Assembly: GCA_030760725.1 (NCBI GenBank)
Contig: JASWHV010000016.1
Span: forward strand, 15,925,084-15,989,083
Reading direction: 5' to 3'
Length of the DNA: 64,000 bases
Origin: Neostapfia colusana
Taxonomy: Eukaryota; Streptophyta; Magnoliopsida; Poales; Poaceae
Of the stretch, positions 52,559 to 62,726 are shown in pieces (position 1 is the first letter of the stretch; each line of letters begins with the position of its first letter). A model generated the notes under the pieces. The model was given only the letters and a program-made list of their open reading frames with translations. It made no database searches and was not told the origin of the DNA. Both the position numbers and the translations under genes were made by a program.

Positions 52559-53669
52559 TGTCGAAGTGTGTGGACGACACTTCCCCCGGACCTGCTCTGG
52601 GCAGCCTACGGAGGTTCTTTTTCGGAGGGGCTAGTCGCTTGCGGAAAGGTTAAGCGTAGGGACGAGTTAGGGAGGAGCTTGATACGGCGAGTTTTACGTG
52701 GTTCGGGCCGCCGGAGCGTAAAACCCTACGTCCACGGTGAGCAGAGATGCTCGCTGTATTGCTTGTTGCCCAGAACCGGAGTCCTGAGCTTCAGGATGAG
52801 TTATGCCTAGGGTGTGAGTTGCTGGAGTGCGAACCCAGGGTACGAATGACTAGAGTGCGAACCTTTGCTAACGTTGCCTACCCGAGCCTTTTATAGTCCA
52901 AGGCTCGCGTGGCTTACAAGGGGGGCCCCGGGACCCGACAGGTGGACCCGGGGAGATTTCCTGCTGACTATCGTATCCGCAATTATGTTGGTGGTTGTCT
53001 CTGGCGAAGGCTTCCGAATCTTCGCTCTGCTGCCCTGCCCATGCCGCAAGCTAGACGTAGTGGTTGATCACGGCGGGGGCGACAGGGGATGTCTTGTCGC
53101 TGTGTTTATTGGCTGGCAGGCTCTGACACGGCGCGCCAGTCTGTGATATGACTGGGCGCAACGGCACCTGACAGAGGCGTGCTCCGCGTCTTGGAAATGC
53201 GTGGGTCTTGAATGCTTTGTACGGTAAAGGCATGGCGCACCTTTACTCCTGCTGCCTACCGCGCCGGGCGGCAGCACTGCTCTGCTGGCCACGTGTCAGA
53301 CCCGGAGCTCTCCTCTGAGGAGAGGGGGGGCTCCGGCTCCGCTGGACACGTGGAGCCTCCGGAGCTCACCCCCACGGAGGGGGCGAGGTCCGGTCTTCCG
53401 GGCCACGTGGCAGGCTCGGAGCTGTCCTTTGAGGAGAGGAGAGCCCCGGCCCTGCCGGACACGTGGCGCCTTCGGAGTTCGCCCTTGCGGAGGAGGTGAG
53501 GTCCGGCCTCCTGGGCCACGTGGCAGGCTCGGAGCTATCCTCCGTGGGGAGGGGAGCTCCGGCCCCGCTGGACACGTGGCGCCTTCAAACCTCGCCCCTG
53601 CAGAGGGAGTGAGGTCCTTAGGAAGTTTTACGCTGTGCGCGGGGGTACCCGGTATTGAGGGTACCGACA
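52559..53669 (-). repeat. 3' LTR of gypsy-3
   Basis: 1111 bp. On the minus strand it starts TGTCGGTACCCTC and ends CTTCGACA. The TATA box (gactataaaagg on the minus strand) lies near 52889-52900. CACGTG motifs are repeated at 53290, 53347, 53403, 53460, 53517 and 53572, at intervals of about 55 bp. The neighbouring gcccgggggccac at 53670-53682 (minus) is the likely second-strand primer site. Confidence 0.9.
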
Positions 53670-53779
53670 GTGGCCCCCGGGCTCACCTCGGGGGAGGTAA
53701 CGAGCCCGAGGTGGGGCCTTCTCCTACCCGCGCACTTCCTTGTATTGAGTACTCCCTGTGCTGGCAGGGTCTTGACGGC

Positions 53780-55395
53780 TTCGGAGTTCAGCCTCTGAGG
53801 AGAGGGTGAAGCCTGGCATCGGAGCTCTGCCCTTGTGAAAGGGGGAGGTCCGGCCTCAGAGCTCGCCTCTGAGAAGAGGGGTGGTCCGGGAAGTCATCGG
53901 AGCTCAGGCCCACGAAGGGCGTGAGGTCCGGCATCAGGGCTCGCCTCTGAAAGGAGGGCGAGGGCTGGCGTCGGAGCTCGGCCCAGCTGTGGGGGCGGAG
54001 GTCCGAAAGTCATCGGAGCTCAGGCCCACGAAAGGCGTGAGGTACGGCATCAGGGCTCGCCTCTGAAAGGAGGGCGAGGGCTGGCATCGGAGCTCGGCCC
54101 AGTTGCGGGGGCGGAGGTCCGGAAGTCATCGGAGCTCAGGCCAGCGAAGGGTGTGAGGTCCGAAGGTCATCGGAGCTCAGGCCAACGAAGGGTGTGAGGT
54201 CCGGAGATCATCGGAGCTCAGGCCAGCAAAGGGCGTGAGGTCCGGCATCAGCGCTCGCCTCTGAAAGGAGGGCAAGGGCTGGCCTCGGACCTCGGCCCAG
54301 CTGTGAGGGGCGGAGGTCCGGAAGTCATCGGAGCTCAGGCCAGCGAAGGGCGTGAGGTCCGGAAGTCATCGGAGCTCAGGCCGGCGAAGGGCGTGAGGTC
54401 CGGAGGTCATCGGAGCTCAGACCAGCGAAGGGCGTGAGGTCCGGAAGTCATGGGAGCTCAGGCCAGCGAAGGGCGTGAGGTCCGGCGTCAACGCTCGCCT
54501 CTGAAAAGAGGGCGAGGGCTGGCCTCGGAGCTCGGCCCAGCTGTGGGGGGCGGAGGTCTGGAAGTCATCGGAGCTCAGGCCAGCGAAGGGCGTGAGGTCC
54601 GGAGGTCATCGGAGCTCAGGCCAGTGAAGGGCGTGAGGTCCGGCATCAGCGCTCGCCTCTGAAAGGAGGGCGAGGGCTGGCCTCGAAGCTCGGCCCAGCT
54701 GTGGGGGGCGGAGGTCCGGAAGTCATCGGAGGTCAGGTCAGCGAAGGGCGTGAGGTCCGGAAGTCATCGGAGCTCAGGCCAGCGAAGGGCGTGAGGTCCG
54801 GAAGTCATCGGAGCTTAGGCCAGCGAAGGGCATGAGGCCGGAGGTCATCGGAGCTCAGGCCAGCTAAGGGTGTGAGATCCGGAGGTCATCGGAGCTCAGG
54901 CCAGCGAAGGGCGTGAGGTCCGGCATCAGCGCTCACCTCTGAAAGGAGGGCGAGGGCTGGCCTCGGACCTCGGCCGAGCTGTGGGGGGCGGAGGTCCGGA
55001 AGTCATCGGAGCTCGGGCCAGCGAAGGGCGTGAGGTCTGGAAGTCATCGGAGCTCAGGCCAGCGAAGGGCGTGAGGTCCGGAGGTCATCGGAGCTCAGGC
55101 TAGCGAAGGGCGTGAGGTCCGGAAGTCATCAGAGCTTAGGCCAGCGAAGAGTGTGAGGTCCGGCATCAGCACTGGCCTCTGAAAGGAGGGCGAGGGCTGG
55201 CCTCGGAGCTCGGCCCAGCTGTGGTGGGCGGAGGTCCGGAAGTCATCGGAGCTCAGGCCAGCGAAGGGCGTGAGGTCCGGAAGTCATCGGAGCTCAGGCC
55301 AGCGAAGGGCGTGAGGTCCGGCATCAGCGCTCGCCTCTGAAAGGAGGGCGAGGGCTAGCCTCGGAGCTCGGCCCAGCTGTGGGGGCGGAGTCCGG
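53780..55395. repeat. Minisatellite with 41-bp unit inside gypsy-3
   Basis: The main unit, read on the + strand, is aagtcatcggagctcaggcc followed by agcgaagggcgtgaggtccgg. About 22 copies are countable by eye. They are interspersed with about eight copies of a second, roughly 75-bp block (gctcgcctctgaaaggaggg ... gctcggcccagctgtggggg). It forms a higher-order pattern of 1-5 main units per second block. It lies between the 3' end of the integrase remnant and the 3' LTR. No consistent open reading frame runs through. Confidence 0.9.
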
Positions 55396-55859
55396 TACTG
55401 CTCAGAAGTTCTCCCTTTCCTGTCCCTTAGTCTCATTTGGCCTACTGTTCCGGGCCAGAATACGGGGCTTGGGTAATCCAGTGCACTTGGTCCCGGAGGT
55501 CTGGCCCCCAGCCCCATTCAGGGTGTAACCGTCCGGCCCCCTGGTACTTCGACCATAGCGCTGGGGGGCAGAGTGCGCATGCTTTGGGTGCAGGACCGGG
55601 CAAAGCAAGGCTGCTGACCCCCTGGTCTAGCGTAGGTCTTTTCTCGGAGGAGACCAACTGGCGGTACAGTACCCTTACAGGGGGAGGTCTGAAAGGCCCC
55701 CGAGCCTCTGGTAGGTACCCCAAGCACTACCGCCTTCGGCAGGATGGCAAATTTTGACTATGCATGAGCGCAGGAAAGAGGAACCGAGTGTATAATGGAT
55801 GTAAACTGTCTAGAGCGTGGGAAGGTGATCATATAAATTAATACGTAATTTAAATAAAC
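55396..55859 (-). other. 3' untranslated part of gypsy-3
   Basis: Sequence downstream of the integrase remnant, with ttatttaaattacgtattaa (minus) near 55835-55855 also found in gypsy-1 at 17522-17542. Open frames here show no domains. Confidence 0.5.
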
Positions 55860-57125
55860 ACCTAAGTAAGCATGGTGAACTTACTGGGGTAGCGTCGGAG
55901 CGCCATGTCCTCACGCAGAGCGGGTCATGTGTGGCTTCATCGTACGCTCGGACACGGGGGGACCCCCATGGCGATCTCAGGGGGAAGCATGGCTTCGGCC
56001 CCGCATACCATGTAGAAGGGTAGTTCCTGTGACCCGGCCCTGGGAAGTCCAGCTGGCCCTCGACATAGAGGAGCCGGTATCCCCCAACGGCTTTGGGTAC
56101 GCGTCTGCACCAGTTGTGTGGGTCTGCTTGGCGTAGACTTGGCACGCATTGCATCTCCTAACCGGTTTGACGGCGTCCAGGTGGCTCTCGGTCAGTAGGA
56201 GCCATGCCGGGTGGCTTAACCGACCAGCGTGCGGGACGATGAGCGTTCCCAGCACTCGCCTCCGTGGACTACTACGAGCTAGTCGCAGCCTTCCTCCTGG
56301 GTTATGCACCGCAATAGGATGCCGTGGCGCCACGCCATTAAAGATACCAGCACGTAGCACTAAGGCATCCGCACAATCCGTTCAGCGAATGCATGTTCAT
56401 CAGGAAGGATGTCCTTCAAGGAGTCCCGGACCTCCGTGGTCCATGCATCGGGACTACTTGAGCTTCTGGATCTTGAGCGCTGGGTTGCACGGAGTCCCCA
56501 GTGACGCTTACGATCCTTTGGCGGTGTCCATGGCTGCAGGGCCGCCGGGACCGCCAGCTTCGAGGTGCTGGTCCAGCCCCCTTCGCCCGGCTCGGCGGGC
56601 CGGGCTGTGGGCCGCAGCAACGTCCCCTTGAAGACTCCTTCGGGCACAGGGGCTCCGGTGGAGGCCTTCGTTGAGAGGTCGTCAGCTGCGGCCTTGCCAG
56701 CGCGCGGTACATGGCACAGGTCCAAGGCGAGGAAGTCTTTCTCTAACATCCGCACGTGGAGCAGATAAGCAGCTAGCTGTTGGTCATTGCAGGGGCATTC
56801 AACATTAACTTGCTTGATAACTAGCTGGGAGTCGCCCTGCGCCAACAACTGGCGAGCACCCAGAGACAGGACTGTCTTTTAGGCCAAAGATGAGTGCTTC
56901 ATACTCTGCCAAGTTGTTGATTGCCTTGGAATTGAGACGCGCCATGTACCCAGACTGCTCCCCCGATGACATGAGAAGCAGTACGCCGGCACCGGCCCCC
57001 TGCTTTCGCGAGGAGCCGTCAAAGAGGAGCGTCCAGTGAGGCCCGGTGAAGACCGGAGCTCGGTGCTTTGGTTCACCGTCTTCGTGGCCCCCTGGGTCAG
57101 CCTTCGTTGGCGTCCACTCAGCCAC
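55860..57125 (-). pseudogene. Second RNase H and deleted integrase of gypsy-3
   Basis: From 57125 downwards: VAEWTPTKAD, then HWTLLFDGSSRKQGAGAG with the catalytic Asp kept, NSKAINNLAEYEALIFGL (Glu), a frameshift near 56860, LAQGDSQLVIKQV (Asp), and VPRAGKAAADDLS. Integrase remains only as part of the zinc region (VRRCNACQVYAKQTHT, near 56125) joined directly to the post-core segment (PFYMVCGAEAMLPPEIAMG, near 55980). The DDE core is thus deleted. Confidence 0.75.
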
Positions 57126-58512
57126 GAAGTCAGCCAGTGCTTGGCTCTTGACTGTCTGACGTTGTCGGGAGCTCAGCTTGAACTCCGCCGTCTTCGGGCT
57201 GTCTTCCGGCTTCGGAAGCTGGCAGTGAGTGCCAATGACGCCCGTCTTCTGCTCCGGCGCACTTGTCCGCCAGGCTGAAGAGCCCCGAGATGTCTTGCAC
57301 CTCCCTGGTGGCCAACTTCTCGAGCATCTTCTTGTCCCTCACACCTTGTCGGAATGCGACCACCGCTGATGCATTCGGGATGTGGGGGATGGTGTTGCGT
57401 ACCTGGGAGAACCGCTGGATGAAGGAGCGCAGTGATTCCCCAGGTTGTTGTTTGATGGCGTGGAGGTCAAGCTCCGTGCCGGGACGGGTGTAGGAACTGC
57501 CGAAGTTGGTGATGAACTGCCGGCAGAGCTCTCCCCAGGAAGTTATAGAACCCTGGGGGAGGTTCATGAGCCAAGACTGGGCTGGGCCGGTCAAGGCGAC
57601 GGGGAATTAGTTGGCCATGATGACCTCATCCCCTCCTGCAGCAAGTACGGCGGTGGAGTAGATCTAGAGGAACTCCGCCGGGTTGACGCTACCGTCGTAC
57701 TTCTCGGGCAGGTGCGGCCGAAACTTGCGTGGCCACCTCGCGAAGCGAAGATGGGGTGCCAGGGCCGCACATCCTGCTCCTGTTGCTGCAGGCATTGGTG
57801 CCACGAACGCTTGCTTCGCCGCCGGCACAGTGTACCCCGGTATGGGCAAGGTTGTGCCATAGACTGGGGGCGCCGTTTGCAGGGCATATGGCTGTGGCAT
57901 ATGCTGCGTGGCGTATGCCTGGGGCAGAGATCGCGTGGCGAAGGTCTGCGCCTCAGGCTGGGTCGAGGCTGATGTCATGCTGTCGCCGGCCTCTTGGTTG
58001 CGACGCCTTTCTCGACGTCGCTCGAGGTACACCCGGGCATCCAGGCCCAAATGGCACCGTTCCAGCTCTGTCCTTAGGTCCGTCGACTGAAGCCTGGTGG
58101 AGCTGGAATCCGCCGTCTGCCCGTCAACCGTTGGCGTGCGCGTCAGCGACACAACCGGTTGGCCGGAGCGTCGTCCCCGCCGAAGTCGAGGGTTTGCGGC
58201 GGCGACGACGAGACGGTCTACCTCGCGAATCCACAGCTAGGTCGCTGCCTGAGGCGCGTCCCCTGCAGTCGGATTGCGCAGTAGCGCTCTTGCTGCAGCT
58301 AGCGCATCCCCGTGGGGAACGCTCAGCGCTGCAGAAGATCTCACGCTAGTTGGAGCCTGCATTGCCGGAGTCGGCGTTGCCGGAGTCTGCTGCTGGCTTC
58401 GAGCTTGCGCCAACACACTCCGTCCTGAGTGCGTCTACACGTATTCCCCGCTAGTCACGGTCCGTCGTGAATGCAGGGGAGGAGAGCTTGCCGCTGAAGG
58501 TAGCTTCGTCAT
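57126..58512 (-). pseudogene. Gag of gypsy-3, broken, joined to the RNase H region
   Basis: The ATG corresponding to MTKLP is at 58512. The capsid core (RWPRKFRPHLPEKYDGSVNP, near 57720) and ALTGPAQSWLMNLPQGSI are recognisable, and so are GESLRSFIQRFSQVRNTIPH and KKMLEKLATREV. In-frame stops occur near 58440 and 57665. After ADKCAGAEDGRHW the sequence runs for about 60 bp of unrelated reading and then, near 57150, directly into the RNase H end (QALADFVAEW). The knuckle, protease, RT and most of the first RNase H are deleted. Confidence 0.8.
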
Positions 58513-58547
58513 CTTCGTCGGCAGAAACTCGTCGCGCAAGGGAAAAG

Positions 58548-58568
58548 CCCCCTACCTGGTGCGCCAAA
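58548..58568 (-). other. Primer-binding site of gypsy-3
   Basis: On the minus strand tttggcgcaccaggtaggg follows the LTR end directly. It differs by one base from gypsy-2 (22047-22065). Confidence 0.7.
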
Positions 58569-59685
58569 TGTCAAAGTGTGTGGTCGACACTTCCCCCGGA
58601 CCTGCTCTGGATAGCCCGCGGAGGTTCTTTTTCGGAGGGGCTAGTCGCTTGCGGAGAGCTTAAGCGTAGGGACGAGTTAGGGAGGAGCTTGACACGACGA
58701 GTTTTACGTGGTTTGGGCCGCCGGAGCGTAAAACCCTACGTCCACGGTGAGCAGAGTTGCTCGTTGTATTGCTTGTTGCCCAGAACCGGAGTCCTGAGCT
58801 TGAGGATGAGTTATGCCTAGGGTGTGAGTTGCTGGAGTGCGAACCCAGGGTGCGAATGACTAGAGTGCGAACCCTTGCTAACGTTGCCTACCCGAGCCTT
58901 TTATAGTCCAAGGCTCACGAGGCTTACAAGGGGGGCCCGGGACCCGACAGGTGGTCCCGAGGAGATTTCCTGCTGACTATCGTATCCGCAGTTATGTTGG
59001 TGGTTGCCTCTGGCGAAGGCTTCCGAGTCTTCGCTCTGCCGCCCTGCCCATGCCGCAAGCTAGCCGTAGTGGTTGATGACGGCGGGAGCGGCAGGGGATG
59101 TCTTGTCGCTGTGTTTATTGGCTGGCAGGCTCTGACACGGCGCACCAGTCTGTGATATGACTGGGCGCAACGGCACCTGACAGAGGTGTGCTCCGCGTCT
59201 TCGCGTCTTGGGAAGGCGCGGGTCTTGAATGCTTTGTACGGTAAAGGCATGGCACGCCTTTACTCCTGCTGCCTACCGCGCCGGGCGACAGCACTGCTCT
59301 GCTGGCCACGTGTCGGACCCGGAGCTCTCCTCTGAGGAGAGGGGGGGCTCCGGCTCCGCTGGACACGTGGAGCCTCCGGAGCTCACCCCCGCGGAGGGGG
59401 CGAGGTCCGGTCTTCCGGGCCACGTGGCAGGCTCGGAGCTATCCTTTGAGGAGAGGAGAGCCCTGGCCCTGCCGGACACGTGGCGCCTTCGGAGTTCGCC
59501 CTTGCGGAGGAGGTGAGGTCCGGCCTCCTGGGCCACGTGGCAGGCTCGGAGCTATCCTCCGTGGGGAGGGGAGCTCCGGCCCCGCTGGACACGTGGCGCC
59601 TTCAAACCTCGCCCCTGCAGAGGGAGCGAGGTCCTTAGGAAGTTTTACGCTGTGCGCGGGGTACCTGGTATTGAGGGTACCGACA
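58569..59685 (-). repeat. 5' LTR of gypsy-3
   Basis: 1117 bp. Most differences from the 3' LTR lie in the first 150 bp of the + strand. It contains the TATA box near 58900-58911 (minus) and the CACGTG series with about 55-bp spacing at 59307-59590. Confidence 0.9.
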
Positions 59686-61791
59686 GAAGTTATGTCACAT
59701 TTGTCTATAACAAAATTCTAACCGCAGAAATGAACTGAAGAATCTCTCTTAGTATTATACACTCTCCGTTCTTGAATTATTGTTATTACGACAATAATTC
59801 TAGTTCAAAAATAAACTACATTTATAGTCTTAACGAAAACAATTTTATAACAGGGGAGTACTAGCTACCTAGGTAATTTGCAAATTAGTTTTTTTTTCTG
59901 GTAGCAATTGCTTCAACTGATTCAACATTATTTGCTGGTAAACATCAGTAGGATAAAAACCTAGTTCTCTGTTCTCTCCGTATCAAGTCGGTACTACATT
60001 GTGCAATGGCGCGTCATTTGGCACTCCACTGTCTTTTCTATATGAAGAACCAAAACCATTTTAGACTGTTCGTATCGCATGTTATAAGCTGAAACCAATT
60101 CCAGACTGTTCATTTCATCTGTTAGAAACTGAACCATTTTGAGCGAACAAATACACTAGCTAGTATTACATCCAACTCTGTTGACTTTCTTCTGTTTATC
60201 TTGCCGTAAGAAATGATCTCGTAGAGTACGCACGCGTATTAAAAACGCACACACAATGCCGAAAGCTGGGGAAAAAGATCTCAGCAACATTCCGGCCGTT
60301 CTGAGCAGCTTAGAATTTGTCGACCACTGAACAGCAGCCACGGACAGTACGGCCCTGTAAATTGTGATCTGTACAGACAGGCGACGCTTGTGCCTGGAAT
60401 CTGCTGATCCGATTTCCTGAGCAGCTGACGACTGTAATAACTCGAGATCTTATTACTGCGAGAGGGGAAACCCATTGATTTCACCTGCAGTTCTTCGTGC
60501 GGTCCTCCTCCTTCCCTGCCCAACGCGTTGGCTGGTTGTGTTAACCCCCTGCGTTATTGGTGTACGTACGAGCTAGAGACACTTGAGGCCTCACCCCAGT
60601 CAAATGGGGTTGTGAGTGAACGTGAATTTCGGAATTGCTGCTGCTGTACTGTGGCTACTGTGGCTGGCATAAGGCTATTCACACTCATGTGCTCTAAAAA
60701 TTTACTCCAAACGAATATTCTCATCTCTTTTCAACACACTCTAAAAGATTTTGTACTTTTCAGCACGTGCTCCCGCACTCATCGTACTCCCTAATCGTAC
60801 TCCATATCAACTATCACACATTTTTTTAGTATTTATTTAAACTTTTTTATCTCTTATTTTCCTTCTATTTTATTTTCCCCCTCATATTTATTCTTCTATT
60901 TTGTTTACTATTTTCTTTTCTTCCTTCTATTTCTTTCCTTTTTTCTTTACATTTTCATTCCTTTTCTCTCTTTCTTTTATTTGCTTTTCTTTCCTCTCTT
61001 TTTTTCCTTTCTTTTTTCTTCTTTTCCTTCTTTCACCGACTTTTTCCTTTCTTCCTGCCCCCAGTGCCGCTCGCCTCGCGCGGCAACAACCAAGCCCGCA
61101 CGCCGGACGTATTGGCGCGGAGGCGTCTTACTGTCGCATGCTGGCTTTTTCGGTACAAACCACCGCACGTCGGTGCAGCCAGCAATCGCGCGTCCGACGC
61201 CATATAGTCAGTTCCGCACGTCTTGGCGTATGCCGGTGCAATCGGTCTAACCGCATAAGCCAAGTTCGGACAGAACCGCAATGCTCAACCCGGTTTTGTT
61301 TGTTTTACCTCTAGTTTCTGCCATTTCTCCCTTGTAGGTTTTCAGCTCTCTTTGGATGGAGGTTGGCCTGACTGCTTCCAGGGATATGTTAGAAGTTTAA
61401 ATAATTTATTGATTAATTAAAAGTAAATCATAAAAATATTAATTAACGTGAATAGAAGTATCACATATGCAATCATATACATAATAAAATAGCAGATCGA
61501 ATCACACATACCAATCCGCAGCGGAGAATACATTGTAGCTATTGTCGTGGTGGTGGTGTCGTAGATTGACTGATGAAAATGACGAGAAGCAACACGTCTA
61601 ACTTAGATGGCAGACGATCCCTGATGATAAAGGCGAGGGGTCACGCGAAGCACTTTTTAAAAACTTTATTCCCCCTCTCAGTGTAAGATGACGAGGGTGT
61701 GGTTTTGAAAACCTGCTCTCTTATTCACGAGTACATGTTGAAGCTCGTGATGGAGTGGATTATGGTGGCGATGCAAGTAGCGAGAGAGAGG
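59686..61791. other. Intergenic region right of gypsy-3
   Basis: There are no recognisable genes; short open frames on both strands show no domains. A strongly pyrimidine-rich tract lies at 60840-61055 (annotated separately), followed by a GC-rich stretch to about 61300 and AT-rich sequence to the Sirevirus LTR. Confidence 0.5.
60840..61055. repeat. Pyrimidine-rich (T/C) tract
   Basis: Over 200 bp of almost pure C/T on the + strand with tttcttttcc-like units. It produces an artificial Phe/Leu/Ser-rich open frame. Confidence 0.85.
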
Positions 61792-62660
61792 TGAAAGTTG
61801 CCTAGAGGGGGTGAATAGGCGAAACATCTAAAATTTGACTTAATAAAAATTAATCAGCAAGGAGAGTGCAGACTAGTCCGGCCAGGGGGGACTAGTCCGG
61901 TCACGGGAAAGTAGAATGCGAAAACGAGATTTTTAGGAGTTTTTTATTGATCTACTTAATGAACTATGAAGTATAATAACCTAGCAATCTAGTGATGAAA
62001 TTGCATAAAAAGTAAATAATTTGATCTAGGTGGATCGCAAGATTTGGACGAAGAATGCGAAGAACCCTAAAGTGATCTAACGAAGAGCGAAGGACAAATC
62101 GAGTACACAAGACACAAGATTTATCCCATGGTTAAGCTTCACGGAGAAGCCTACGTCCATGTTGAGGAGTCCACAAAGAATCGGATTGCTCTCAACCCTA
62201 TCCTCACCAAGCCACCACAAAGGTCGACTTGTTCTTTCACTAAATCACGGGAAATCACAAAGATCTGTGGGGCAACTCACAATTTGAGGCTCCCACAAGT
62301 TTACAGCTCAAAGAGATCACGAAACAACTCCCAAATCAACTCAACATAATGAGTCAAAACGAGAGAATCAACCAAGAGCTCAAGCACACCCCTATCTCTT
62401 CTCTTCCCAAATCTCACAAACCCTCAATATTCGCTCTTAGGGCTCAAAGAAATAAAGATAAAGGGCTAGGAGGGCTCTTGGAAGGCTATGACGGCGCTAG
62501 GGTTCAAGAGACATCCTTAGAAGCCCGGGGGATCCCTTTTTATAGGGGTCCCGACAATTAGCCGTTGCCACCAAATATGAAAATGTAGCAACATTAAAAC
62601 AAAAGTTTATCAAAATAACATAACATAGTCCATGGATCTGGAGGTACTCCCCTCAATCTC
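61792..62660 (-). repeat. 3' LTR of a second, diverged Sirevirus (start approximate)
   Basis: On the minus strand the end reads gcctattcaccccctctagg then CAACTTTCA, matching the Sirevirus-1 LTR end in layout. A TATA box (cctataaaaaggg, minus) lies at about 62537-62549. Two CTAGTCCGG motifs lie at 61870-61905. The start of the LTR is not sharp because the polypurine tract is altered. Plus-strand open frames at 62128-62561 are antisense reading of the LTR. Confidence 0.65.
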
Positions 62661-62726
62661 TCCTTCTTTGGCATCAAGACACCAAAAAGGAAAAGACTAA
62701 GGGAGAAGAAAGGAGAAAGCCTAATT

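Larger units (their letters stand above)
52559..59685 (-). mobile_element. Ty3/gypsy element of the Tat/RIRE2 type (gypsy-3), deleted for protease and RT
   Basis: Target duplications gaagt lie at 52554-52558 and 59686-59690. The LTRs are 58569-59685 (5') and 52559-53669 (3'). On the minus strand gag is followed directly by the second RNase H and a deleted integrase, then by a minisatellite instead of the antisense ORF. It is related to gypsy-1 and gypsy-2 in coding parts, but the LTR 5' half differs noticeably, so it is a sister subfamily. It could only move with proteins supplied by another copy. Confidence 0.9.

Noticed and set aside
53881..54662. Open frames within the 41-bp repeat array (repeated SELRPTKGVR-type peptides)
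   Set aside because: The unit of 41 bp is not a multiple of three, and the frames break at every variant block.
60901..61314. Phe/Ser-rich open frame of 137 codons
   Set aside because: It arises from the pyrimidine tract, not from a gene.
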